A DNA stretch of 64,000 nt, taken from the NCBI GenBank assembly GCA_020809705.1, contig CP085825.1, forward strand, positions 7,192,001 through 7,256,000. The letters run 5' to 3'. The notes beneath the pieces are model-generated. The model was given only the letters and a program-made list of their open reading frames with translations. It was not told the DNA's origin and searched no databases. Both the position numbers and the translations under genes were made by a program. This document shows, piece by piece, positions 9,405 through 20,451 of this stretch (the stretch's first letter is position 1; every line of letters begins with the position of its first letter). The stretch is from Calonectria ilicicola (Eukaryota; Ascomycota; Sordariomycetes; Hypocreales; Nectriaceae).

Positions 9405-11818
9405 CTATGAAAGAAAATCGAGATTCCATATAAAATCCAAGTCACCATCATTTAGGCTCGAAAACCCTTGAGCACCGATGCCCTCGATCGAGGCAGCAAA
9501 AGTGCTGTCAAAAGGTAGAGCAAACCAATCTGTCGATTGCATACCTATTGTGGAAGCATCTCCTTCTCCTAGAGAATCCGTAGATGTTGACTGCCTTGCT
9601 ATTCCTGCTGGATAAGTTGATGAGATGAAACTACTCTTCAATCGGCTAAGGTGTATCTCAAGTAAGGCAGCGTATCTCACTCCTAGCTGCATCTCATCAA
9701 TAGCACTGTCCTTCAAAGCTACTATAGCCTTATCAAGTAGATGCAATGATGCCTGGAGTCTCGTCGAGCAGACCCCAACGCCAAGGCCTTTGAAGAGGAA
9801 GATGGATGCAGCTATAACCCGATGCATGATACGTGCGGGCGCATATTGGAGGGTACCTCGGTCTGCTAGCTGTATGGCGATGGTTAGAATTTGACTTGCT
9901 GAGTCAACTATTTCTTGAACAAAGCGATAATCGCTCGAATCGCGCCACACAACACCAGAATAAGATGTTGCTCCACTGCTGCTGCTGGAGCTTTGAGTAG
10001 CGCTTCGCTCGATAATACCCTGGATACAAAGCGAATGACAGTAGAGCCTAGCACTGTAGTATTCAATCGCTAGTAGACTAGAATCCTGCGTGGGACCTGG
10101 GGAATATTAGTGATGAAACCAAGACTATAGAAAGTCTTCCTAGTAGTCATAAGCGTAAAATAGCTTACCGTTTGAAGTGCCGTCCAAGTATTTACCGTGC
10201 CAAGATAAGAGCATAGAATCAAAGTGTTCTAAAAGGTCAACGTAACGGCCACTGTGCAGCAGCTGCGACGTCTGTAGAGTAGACGAGTAGAAAGTTTCCA
10301 TAATGAGCCTTGTCAGCTTTGTTAAGTCAATCCAGGATATGATAAATGTCTGCAAGTCTCCATCAACGCCACCAACGCTAATATTTCGAATTATCTGATG
10401 ACTAGCGCCTTGAGGAAGAATGGATCGTCGCCTACGTTGCAACGAGACTTGCTCCGCATAAAGATAGAGTAACCTTTGGATCCGCAATTGTCTGCTTTCA
10501 TCTTGACTTTCAAATGAATAACGGTCGATGGTATGTCCTGTTGGTGTATCATGTTCTTCAAATATGCCGAGCTCACAGCCTAGCGACACAGCACAGCTGA
10601 TGAGCATCCAGGACATGTGGCTTGTTCGCTTTTCAGGATTTATGACATCTTCCAGCCATCGATCGCGTCCAGTATTAGACTTTTCGATTGGCACATCATT
10701 GCGACCCTCGGTCCAATGCACTAACAGGTCAGAATCCCAGCCGTCAATCGGCGGAGGAAACGCCAGAGATCGCGGATGCCATTCGGTCAGGAGTAACAAT
10801 GCCTCAATGGTCCCGAGACTTCGGATTTTGCCCTTGGAGTTTTTCTCCTGGCCTAGGAGAACCCGGGCTAGTAAGTGTTGGATGTGTGTCCACAAGCGTT
10901 CATGAATGAAGAAACTCCTCATTTGGCCTCCGGTACATTGAAGTGGATGATAACGGGCGGATATAGCAAGAATTGTGCAACATAGGAGCGGTTCAGATGA
11001 TATTAATTCATAATGGTTCTCATGAATTGTATAAAAGTCCGTTAAAATGGGCGTTAGCTTCTGAAGATGCTTGAAGAACCTATGGTAAACCTGTTAGCGT
11101 GGGTCATGCATGATCCAATACTATGCCTATGAGGCACTTACATATCGACGTAGAAGACTGCTTCATCTGCAGAAAACCAGCCTTGCTTAACAAAGCGACA
11201 AGCGTTCCAAACTTCATGAAGCGATGACGTAGTGCCAGGACCCCTTAGCTGACGGCTGCCTTCTGATTGTTTCGTCCCAATAGAAGTCGCACCGTTTGGA
11301 GAAGCCTGTTCCCACGGAGAAACGGTCTCAGTATCGTTTCCTTGCCGTATCGGGTTAAACAGCACTTCCAGAGCATCACTGCCGTTGGAAATCATAGTAC
11401 GCATTACGGAGTCGCTGAGATTGCTGCTGCGGGGTTGGATTGTACCGCTATCAGGGAAATGTTGCGGTGGGTCTTGCGAAGTCTCATGCCCCTCGCCGAT
11501 TCCAGGATCTGGCGATGCTTCGATGTCTGGCCCGTCCTGGTTGATCCTTGGTTGGGTCTCGGGATACGGCCATGACTGCTTGGGCATGACCCGATCTGTC
11601 GGGAAGACGCATTCCTTCATTTGCCGTTGACATCTTTTGCATGGGTGCCCCGGCGCCCATGTATCCCCGATCTCGCAACGGCTCTTTCGTTGGCGACAGG
11701 GCAGGCATGCCTTGTAGGCGCGGCGATAATGCTGGCCTGCGTCGCTTGCCGTAGCCTGTGCATTAGCAGTCGGAGTCCGTCGAGGCCCGCGACTAGCCGC
11801 TATTGACGGACTGGGCAT
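9405..11818 (-). CDS. Zn2Cys6 fungal transcription factor
   Basis: Three exons (11142-11818, 10169-11079, 9405-10096) join in phase to 759 residues. The binuclear zinc cluster is at about residues 38-73: C-x2-C-x6-C, a loop, then C-x2-C-x6-C within 'ACLPCRQRKSRC' and 'PCKRCQRQMKEC'. A Ser/Thr/Pro-rich linker follows, then a middle homology region of the fungal-specific type (VDMFFKHLQKLTPIL, 'PLLCCTILAISARYHP', 'LLLLTEWHPRS', 'SWMLISCAVSLGCELGIFEE'). Such proteins bind CGG triplets as dimers and activate local pathways. It is divergent from the RraA-like gene and sits in the middle of the dehydrogenase/ALDH/cupin set, so it is the best candidate pathway regulator. Confidence 0.93.
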
Positions 11819-12179
11819 GTTATAAAGAAGCGTCGGGAATATCCTACGAGGAAATACTTATGGGTCGGCGCGGAAAGGGGAGAAAATGGACGACTCAAAA
11901 TCTCATATGGTTACGCGGGCTGATGAAGTATATGTCGGAGCGGGAGCGCGTCGGCCTGGACCGGATAGTGTCGGCAGCAATGACTCAAAATCAGATGATG
12001 GAGCTAACCCGTTAGAGTCGACGTTGTGTCCATACATATCTAGATGGGCCTATGGAAAGCCTTTGCCATCGTCCCTACATTGTTGACGAATTGATATGGG
12101 AAATACCTTGTGTAGTCGAATTGACTTGCTCTAACATTTGAACCTCAATTTCCATCACATCACACATGCCCCACATACC
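11819..12179. promoter_or_regulatory. Divergent promoter with CGG-N6-CCG site
   Basis: The 361 bases lie between the Zn2Cys6 gene and the RraA-like gene. A CGG-cctgga-CCG inverted triplet is at 11952-11963, matching the spacing found at 5952-5973 and 16227-16238. 'GACTCAAAATC' occurs twice (about 11890 and 11984). Autoregulation and co-activation are inferred. Confidence 0.5.
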
Positions 12180-13128
12180 ATGGATGTCGATAGTATCACC
12201 CAAGCGCTTGGAAATTTCACCAGGTAATCACGACGTGTAAATGAGATGATAGTAACAAGCTAACCCGACAATAAGTTGTGATGTTGCAGATGCATTGGTC
12301 AAGCTGAAAGTTCCTCGAGGAGGATTTCTTCCGGGATTAACTCTATGGTCTCCCGAGCGTCAACAGGGGTCGACTAAAGTCGTTGGTCCAGCTTACACAG
12401 TGCGATATGAATATTTGAAGAACTTTAGTTCCGCCTCAGCCAGAGATGCACCTCACTTCGTTAGTACAGCCGTAATTGCTTTGTATCATACACTGATTGC
12501 GGTTTGACAATCAGGTCGATACGGCTCCAGCACAATCTGTGATCCTCATTTCCTGTCCTCCAGATATGCTGAACGCTTGCTGGGGGGGTTTGACTACTAG
12601 ATGCGCACAAATTCGCGGAATCGCAGGTACAATTGTTGATGGTCGTGTGAGGGACCTCGAGGAGTTAAGGGAGTTGGGATATCCGGTTTGTTCACTCCCG
12701 GCAACAGATTTACAACATTGGGATCGGGGATTAACTGTTTATTTTCATAAGGTGTTTGCTCGTGACATTGGAACAACTGCTCCTAGTGAGGTAGCATGTA
12801 TCAGCGAGGTAGGAACCAATTGCACAATCACACTGTCCGAAAACTTCAGCCAGATCTATTTTTCTTGATGTTTATCCATCCAAAATTACTAATTATTGAT
12901 TCATCACAGGTAAACACGTCTGTTTCTATTCGGCAGAACAACCAAGATTTTGTTGTTCATTCAGGAGATATTCTTATAGGTGACTTGAATGGTGTTGTGT
13001 GCTTGCCGATCGGTAGTGCTCGGCAAGTACTTGAATTATTGGACGCCCTGGCCAAGGCAGAGAATGAAATGACGAACGCTATCATGCACGGCATGTCTTT
13101 CACTGAAGCTTGTAAATACCGTTACTAA
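12180..13128 (+). CDS. RraA-like / 4-hydroxy-4-methyl-2-oxoglutarate aldolase family protein
   Basis: Five exons (12180-12223, 12276-12459, 12515-12685, 12752-12808, 12910-13128) give 224 residues, the usual size. Signature stretches are 'CDVADALVKLKVPRGGFLPGL', 'GGLTTRCAQIRGIAGTIVDGRVRDLEEL', 'VFARDIGTTAPSEVACISEVN' and 'VHSGDILIGDLNGVV'. The family includes HMG/CHA aldolases that split or decarboxylate 4-hydroxy-2-oxo acids from aromatic ring cleavage. The 'GTIVDGRVRD' stretch carries the conserved Arg and metal-binding Asp. Exon 2 uses an 'ataag' acceptor, needed to restore 'SCDVADAL'. The third intron is 66 nt without a stop. Neighbours suggest a catabolic role. Confidence 0.87.
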
Positions 13129-13818
13129 GTGCCATATTCACTGGGAAATCAAAATATGTAAACCGAAGCCCTCTTCGGAAAGTGATTCTATCACCGAGTG
13201 GATTACACCTGAAACATAACTTGCTTTGTAAAACCTTCATGTAAACAAGTACAATCTCGTAATTGTCAGATAGATTTCTGTCTTAAACATAGGGCCTTCT
13301 CAAATTGTAAACTCGTTCATTGTTCATATACTTCAGGATCAAACTACGTTATCAACAAACCAACCAAATTATACGCACCTACATACCACATTGTCATCAA
13401 ATTTGACCGTAGACCAGCTAATGTAATGATAGTTTTACTCCACCCCCGCACATTATCGGTTGTCTATTACAAATACATGCACATGTTTGGATTGAAAGAG
13501 ATTTGAATTCGAACCACCTGATTGGACACATGTTCGTAAATGAACGGGTCTCCAAGGAGAATGGCGGAAATGTATGGCAAACACCGGGAACTGGTACTAC
13601 ATGGATCACCCCACTTCCCTGCGGATTCTTAGTGCCAAGTTTTACCTCATGGGGTTCTATCATCGGTGGTCGAATTGCTGAGACTAGAGCACAAATATAT
13701 TCCCCTCCCCCGGACAACAATGTATTGTCTCGAAATTCTCATTCGCTCTATGCATCGATTTTTACCGTTCACTTTCAGTGTATACTTGGATATCAATAAA
13801 AGATCCTACAGTTGTAAA
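13129..13818. other. Intergenic, promoter of MFS gene
   Basis: Spans the 3' end of the RraA-like gene and the upstream region of the MFS importer. Open frames here are short and show no family signature. No CGG-N6-CCG pair was seen. Confidence 0.45.
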
Positions 13819-15583
13819 ATGACTTCGAACGGCGACATCAAGGAGATGCAGAGCCAAACGGAGCATGATGAAGGCCTCAACATCTCCCTTCCGAAAGGGG
13901 ATGATTCCAAGGGAAATGATTCATATGATAATCGCCCTGAGATGGATGACCATTGGAATGAAGTGTCTCGCCGCGTCGTGCGGAAGCTTGATATGACGAT
14001 GATGCCAATGATATGGATCCTGTATCTTTTCAACTACCTGGATCGAAATAGCATCTCGTGAGTTCTATCATATACACACACAACAAGAAGAAAAAGAAAC
14101 AGAATATGCGAACAAGCACTAACTATTGATAGCTCCGCCAAACTTAATGATATCGAGAAAGATCTTGGTCTTACAGGGGAAGACTTTAACACAGCCGTGG
14201 CTATTCTCAATGTTGGGTTTGTTCTCTCAAGTTGCAAAGTCTTAATGCGAGCACCAGGCTAATTTCTACATTGGCCTCAATTTAGCTATATGCTGATGCA
14301 AATCCCGAGCAACATGATCCTCACTCGTGTCAGACCCTCGCTTTATATTCCACTTTGGACCTGCGTATGGTCAGCAGTGTCAGCAGCAACTGGAAGCGTC
14401 CAGAACTTTAACCAACTGATCACTGTTCGATGCCTTCTAGGACTCGCAGAAGCTCCATTCTTTCCTGGTGTTTACTATCTCCTTTCTTGTTGGTATACCA
14501 GGAAAGAGCTCGGCCTACGGATGGCGCTCATGTATACAGGATTGGTCGTTGCAATCGCTTTCTCAGGGCTCATTGCGGCTGGTGTGTTCTCCAAACTCGA
14601 TCAGGCGATGGGACTCGCAGGATGGAGGGTAAGAATAACTAATGTGCTAAAAAGTCTCCCACTGAGCCCATTTCTAACTGGTGATCTTTCAATTTAGTGG
14701 CTGTATATCATAATAGGATCTGTGAACTTTCTATTGGCGCTAGTATCCATGCTTGTGTTGCCAGACTTTCCTGAGTCCAAGACAGGAAGTCAAAGCTGGC
14801 TACTCACTGAAGAGGAACGGAAAGTTGCCGTTGAGAGAATCCGAGCGGACAGTATTGCACAAGAAAGTAATAGGTCCATATGGTATGGCCTGAGACTTGC
14901 CGTTTCAGATTATCGCACTTGGGCCTTCGTTAGTCACACCATACTTTCTAACTCCAAGATATGCTGGAGCTAACCACAAATTACAGGTCTTACTGCTGCT
15001 TTGCAACCATGCCGCCTTTGGATTCAGTTATTTTTATCCCGCTATTGTTAAAGGCTTTGGATTTGGGTCGACTACCACCACTCTGCTTTGCACAGCGCCG
15101 CCGTATCTCTTTGGTGCTTTGGCATCCATAATTGTGTCTTGGTCAAGCGATAAACGTAGTGAACGCTCATTTCACATCGCAGTTCCAACATGGTTTGTCA
15201 TTGCTGGTTTCATTATCTCTGTCACGACGCTTAATGGCCCGGCACGATATGTTGCATCATTTCTCTACATTTCAGGCTGCTATGCAGCGAATGGCTTAAT
15301 TTACGGTTGGGCTGCCAATGTGCTTAACCAGACACCGGAGAAAAAAGCTGTGGCAACATCCATGATCAATGTTCTTGCTCAGCTAGGTAATGTAATGAGC
15401 CCATACTTCTTCCGAGACAAAGATGAGCCCCGTTATATTCTGGCAATGATTCTACTTATTGTTTTCTCGGCCTCCAGTGGATTCATTAGCTTGTTTCTCA
15501 AATGGGATCTTCGGCGTGCCAACCGTCGTATCCTCAGGGAATCAGTTGCGGCGGGTATAGAGCCTCGAGTCTTTGCTACTTAG
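13819..15583 (+). CDS. MFS importer, anion:cation symporter (Dal5-like) family
   Basis: Five exons (13819-14057, 14133-14216, 14286-14628, 14698-14928, 14987-15583) join to 497 residues. The long acidic N-tail leads into 'VVRKLDMTMMPMIWILYLFNYLDRNSIS', then 'SAKLNDIEKDLGLTGEDFNTA', 'QIPSNMILTRVRPSLYIP' and 'CLLGLAEAPFFPGVYYLLSCWYTRKELGLRMAL'. This is the standard pattern of allantoate/nicotinate permease-type ACS transporters with 12 membrane helices at the plasma membrane. These usually import small carboxylates or vitamins. Next to the enzyme set it is a plausible substrate importer; the substrate is unknown. Confidence 0.92.
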
Positions 15584-16455
15584 CAATAATTTTGAGCTGT
15601 GCTTCAGCTACCATCAAGCACGAAATACTATAAGGCTTCGCACGTATCATGGCATGGTTTGTCATGACGTTGGTTCTGACAAAGCTATGATTTCAAGCTG
15701 GGGAGGGTCATGTCCCGCCATTAAGATTGAAATAAAGACTCTTATATGTAGTTCAAGGCCAGTTAGTATCGCTTTTAGACAAATCATAATTAAAAGTGCA
15801 TGTCATCAATGAAATAATGCCCACAAACTGTATCAGAAGGAAACACATTCTCATCATATTGATCATTCAGATGCGTGAACGGATCGGCTGACCACAGGGA
15901 TAACACGATATACTTCCCAGCTGTCAAGAATTGGAAAATCGGCATCCATAATTGAAATAGGCTGCTATTTCGCACTCGGACTTCTGAATCATGCGTTGGC
16001 GAGGCGTCCATCGCTCGGCCATCAACCTTTAAAAGCGTACAAATGTGGGCTAACACGATTTGCAGTTGTTGAGTCTACATTTATTGACCGCGATCATTGA
16101 GATATACGATGTAAGACATTGTCGTCATCGCTGGGGTAGCCTGGATGAGCCACTGGATATATCGAAATACAAATCAACGCTTAAAGCGATGTTTGTCTTT
16201 CATCGATTCCGACTACGATGCCGACGCGGCACGGGCCGACAGTTTCCGACGGTTTCCGACCGCCTCTCGATGAGATTATGTCCAATACTATAACCTCCCC
16301 AATAAAAAGTTCGATGGGCTTGAAATTTAATCAGAAATTTCATTAACTTTTATATCTCATCACCGGTACTCGGTGCGACTTATTCTCTCAATCTTAGTCA
16401 AGTGTCGTCCCTGACCACTTACTTACCCGCCTGTTTTTGCCTTGTGTATAGCAAG
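15584..16455. promoter_or_regulatory. Intergenic with CGG-N6-CCG site upstream of ABM gene
   Basis: The 872 bases follow the MFS gene. A CGG-cacggg-CCG inverted triplet lies at 16227-16238, about 220 bases before the ABM-domain start. It is followed by a tandem 'TTTCCGAC' repeat (16241-16262). An 88-codon minus-strand frame (15790-16056) has no recognisable family and no good intron context. Confidence 0.45.
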
Positions 16456-16922
16456 ATGTCACAGGCCAACATAATCGCGATTTTCTACCCTGTTCCTGAA
16501 AAGGTTGACGAGGTACAACTTTCTTGTTGCAGACTTTCATACATAAACTTTTAAACTATTTTCACGAATGATTTCTGAAAATCTACAGGTCAGGGAACTT
16601 CTCAAATCTCAGTGCATAACCGTGCATGAGAAGGAGGATTATGCATTACGATTTATCCTCACGGAACAAGTCGAGGTCGAAATTCCGGAATTCTGTTTAT
16701 TTGAAACGTTAGTGCCTTCCAAATCGCTGCAACTTCCGGCTGACCGTAAAAAAAAATAGTTACACTTCTCAGGAAGCCTCCAATAAACATCTGTCAGAAC
16801 CTCACTTTAAACAAATGTTCAAACTGCTCGAAGACAAAAAGTTGATGGCGAAAAGTCCCTACGTACTCAGAACTGCCACGGTTGCAGGTTTCGAATTAGG
16901 TAGAGAGTTAGTTGCTACATGA
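16456..16922 (+). CDS. Small ABM-domain (antibiotic biosynthesis monooxygenase-like) protein
   Basis: Three exons (16456-16512, 16589-16707, 16760-16922) give 112 residues. The fold pattern matches the dimeric alpha/beta barrel ABM family: a first strand 'ANIIAIFYPVPEKVDEV', helix 'RELLKSQCITVHEKEDYALRF', third strand 'EIPEFCLFETYTSQEA', helix 'NKHLSEPHFKQMFKLLED' and a last strand. The second intron (16708-16759) ends in 'aaaatag'. Using it restores 'ETYTSQEAS', whereas the nearer 'ctcag' would break the frame. Members act as cofactor-free monooxygenases or as accessory proteins in fungal pathways. It lies between the MFS importer and the P450, with a cluster-type CGG-N6-CCG site upstream. 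Confidence 0.8.
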
Positions 16923-17299
16923 TCCAGAGTGACATAGGAGACAAGGGGAATGAACGAGCTCGAAAGTGTAGGAAGTCAGATTTACTAGGCCAATCGAATA
17001 ACTCACGCAAATAACCAGATATTTACAGGCCATAATTTCAGCTGTAGCTCATGTCATTTGTATTCTATCTTGTTGGATATCACCTTGGTACAAATATCTC
17101 AGCTAGCATTCGTGTTAGATATAAATAATATGAGATGCCACATATGACCTACTCAGTCAGGGCTGATAACCGGATGAGCGGAAGTTGAGCGAGGGAGTGA
17201 AAAGACTATGAAAGCAACGATTCGCGATATATCACCTATCTCTTTGTCTCACAATAATATCACGCCCACGACCAAAGCCGTCCAAAAGTTCAGGGCATC
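16923..17299. other. Convergent intergenic region, no gene seen
   Basis: 3'-3' gap between the ABM-domain gene and the P450. It is AT-rich with no supported feature. Confidence 0.45.
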
Positions 17300-19068
17300 C
17301 TACCTCTTCACCTTCACTAGCCGAACGTTCAATGCGCCCTTTTCCCACAAAACATATGTTCGTTGTTTATCCCAAGACAGGCTATCCTGCATAATCTCAA
17401 GATCAAAGTTCCAGAGGAGACGTGTCAACAAAAGTCTCATTTCAGCATAGGCAAGACTGTATCAGAATCCGGTCAACCTCAAGTTCTCGTACTAATGATT
17501 CAACCGACAACAAAACTTACTTTTTACCAATACAATTCCTGGGCCCCTGCGAGAAAGGCTGGAACACATCTTTCTGGTCGTTCGCATAATCTGGATCATC
17601 TAACCACCGTTCTGGAACAAAGGCATCGGGATTTCGGAAGTTGTGCTTTGTTCTGTACGCCGGCCAATGCGGCACTGACACTGACGACTATATGATGAAA
17701 TTAACAAGCGATTTTGTCTATCGTAGATTTTTGCGTACTTACTTTCTCGGGAACGTAGTATCCGTCAATGACTTCGCCTCCTATAGGAGTTAGTCGGGGA
17801 AGACTGTTGGGGGCTGGTGGGTCTAGGAACTTGTCAGCAATTAAAACACGAGCTGAATTTACCTTTCGACCACTCACATATCCTGGCGCCCTCGTTAAAT
17901 ACAGAAATCAAATACTTGAGGCGATTAACGCCACTGAGTGTGATTTCTTCTTCTGATTGAAAAGTAGATCGGATTTCGTTAACAAGTTGATCATATACAC
18001 GGCGATTCCTCATGAGTTGGAATGTAGTTCCACTCAGCAAAGTGGCTGTCGTCTCGCTCCCAGCAATGATGAGAATGCTTGCATTCTCGATGATTTCATC
18101 GGTTGACAATCCGTCTTTACCGTTGTTTCGCAAGATATAGGACATGAAGTCCTCTCGTTCAGTGTTTTGGGTATCAAGCCTACGCATCGCTGTCTGCTTG
18201 CTCAATTGATGATGTTCGTCTGCACTTCGCTTTACTGATGCAGGGAACAGTAACTGACCGAGACTGGTTAAACCGAGCCTCAACATTACCCGCGACAGAG
18301 GTAGGATTTTGATAGACTCGAAAACCATTCGAACCCAAGGGTGATAACCGCCACTTTCGAGACACCCAAATGGCTCACCAAATGCAAGATCACCAATGAG
18401 ATCAAAAGTAGCAAAGTTATACCATTCTGCAATATCGACTACCGCACTCTTGTGGGCCTGGTCAGTAAGCTTGTTGATAAAAAGATCAACATAATGCTTA
18501 AGAACATTTTCCTGATTTCTTAGTGCCTTTTCTGAAAAGGCATGAGAGAGAAGACGGCGCATGCGCTTGTGATCATCATTAGTTGCCGTGAGAATACTGG
18601 CAACTCCGCGAGGTTGCAAATAGTGGTGGTTTGTATCCTTTTCGAATATTCTTTCCCCGCCGGTCCTGTGACCGTAAATTTTCTTGGCGGCATCGGAACT
18701 GGTAAAGCTGACATCATTCCAGGTATATCGAACAGCAGGTCCATACTTTTCATGGAAACCCTTGAGAACATCATGCCAATCGCCTCGAATCAGATGGTAT
18801 GCATATGGAACCTGTGTAAATGCATATATCTTTGGACCTGGAACTTTGGACAACGGGTGGAAAAATGTATAATATATGCCGCGAGCAAGGTAATAAAAAG
18901 GTACCTAGTTACATCGTCAGATTATTTGAATAGGAGAATTACCAATTTATCTTCATTTAAATCCAAATTTAGGGACGTGGATGGACTCACTCCAATGGCG
19001 ATTAACCAAACCAGTACTCCACTGGCAGGAACAGTGCCTTCTTGGGGTAATTTGGAAAGGACAACCAT
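17300..19068 (-). CDS. Cytochrome P450 monooxygenase (microsomal)
   Basis: Five exons (18991-19068, 17878-18904, 17743-17822, 17521-17687, 17300-17456) join in phase to 502 residues. A hydrophobic N-terminal anchor (about residues 15-45) precedes 'HPLSKVPGPKIYAFT'. The I-helix is 'ILIIAGSETTATLL', the K-helix ExxR is in 'FNEGARI', 'FVPERWL' follows, and the haem loop is 'FSQGPRNCIGKN' with the thiolate Cys near residue 447. The overall pattern is that of the large fungal clan containing benzoate 4-hydroxylase and trichothecene-type hydroxylases. A reductase partner is not in the window. Position at the end of the dehydrogenase/ALDH/RraA set suggests it hydroxylates an intermediate; the substrate is unknown. 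Confidence 0.93.
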
Positions 19069-20028
19069 ATTGGAGAATGTGGTTTTTTTTCGGGTTCGAA
19101 TTTATTGAAGGCAGAAGGAGATTCCGATGGCAAGAAGTGTTTGGTAGTGAATTAAAGAAGAAAAACAGGTTGGCCACAATGAATGCTTGAAGGAATAAGA
19201 ACGTATATATATCATCGGGGCCGACAGGGGGTCTGGGACGCGGATGCAAAATGCTTCCTAGCGCCAAAAATACATCCGCCGTTAGATGCAACAATATGCA
19301 TGGCCTGACTTCATTTTGGAATTTTGGGTCATTCCCACCGCTACACAGGGATGCAGCGATTTACCATGAATGTTTCATTGAGCGAAAATCAGACCAACCA
19401 TGCGCGTCTATTTGATGGACTTCTTTTCAGGATCTGCATGAGTAAACACCACATCCATCTTCTCTCCACACACCCACCTGTTCTCAAGGGGACAGCTTTG
19501 TTCGATCCAGTGGGAGGGATTTGATAAATTATATATCGAAGATGAAATTTGAGGAAGTGCTAAAAAAAACTGCGCTACCATCTCGAAATCGAGCCTAATC
19601 TAGAAAAACAGGCCTCTGTCTGGAACCGGGTAGTTGCCATCCCCATATTATGAGGACGGGACGGGTAGTGGACCGCACATGACGCGGCACTTTCGTTGCG
19701 AAATGCTGGCCAGTCATCGCGCCCTTATTGACCCGGATTTTGATTCGAGGGTACCTGGGATGATCTTGCCTATATCAATATCCACGGACTTTCAAAAATA
19801 GCCTTAGCTTTTCTCCGCGGATTTTGAGCGTGGTCTTCAGTTTGTCCGCGGACTTTGGCCCGCTATGGTGGAGCAAATTTATACGGGATCAATGTATTGG
19901 ACAGAAAATATGAGCATCATTGTCACCTGTTTGTCTAAGACGATTTAATTCACTGATTTTGATTTGATCTTTTCCACCAACTCCATTAAGATCCAAGCTT
20001 CATGCGAATCAGCATCAATGTATTCGTC
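19069..20028. other. Gene-poor stretch with triplicated TCCRCGGAYTTT motif
   Basis: Upstream of the P450 and downstream of the orphan frame at 20029. Three near-identical 12-mers (TCC-A/G-CGGA-C/T-TTT) sit at 19781, 19814 and 19845, spaced 31-33 bases apart. No coding evidence. Confidence 0.5.
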
Positions 20029-20451
20029 CTAGTTACCTCTGGTTAGAGGACCGTGCAGGGGTAACAATTGTTGACAGGACTTTGCAACTTCCCAGAGGCG
20101 AAAATAGACACCAATCGTCGTCATTACATAGATTGATACCGGGTCACCATCCCTCATACTCCAGATTGCCGATCTGAGCGCCCTATCTTCGACTTGTTGA
20201 ACGTTTTCCGACTGGCGGCAAGATTCAACCCAGAGGACAGCAATTGGTTCGTCAGCCGCCTCAGGCCAACGTTTTACTACTGTACTCGCGATTGTAGCAT
20301 CAGGACCTGTGTCAAAATCCATCATGAAAGGATCCACATTAAACTCTCGTCGCAAAACATCAGTCCAGGGCTGCAACGGCCTGTTGACCTCCCCCAGCTT
20401 GGCTAATTCATAAGCCTTACGCCTGGCTCCCACGGTTGGCATAAGACTCAT
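20029..20451 (-). CDS. Hypothetical protein, orphan
   Basis: An uninterrupted frame of 140 residues starting 'MSLMPTVGARRKAYELAKLG'. Composition is protein-like (mixed charge, no long low-complexity run), but I recognise no domain, signal peptide or membrane helix. Its surroundings (repeats, hairpin, gene-poor flanks) suggest an accessory or element-associated gene. It may be a fragment or spurious. Confidence 0.35.
   Translation of the reverse strand: MSLMPTVGARRKAYELAKLGEVNRPLQPWTDVLRREFNVDPFMMDFDTGPDATIASTVVKRWPEAADEPIAVLWVESCRQSENVQQVEDRALRSAIWSMRDGDPVSIYVMTTIGVYFRLWEVAKSCQQLLPLHGPLTRGN

Noticed and set aside
15790..16056. 88-codon minus-strand frame after the MFS gene
   Set aside because: No recognisable family, signal peptide or splice context; likely chance.
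17861..18853. P450 lacking its N-terminal anchor and haem loop
   Set aside because: Both are found in additional small exons (18991-19068 and 17521-17687) with matching phases, so the gene is complete.
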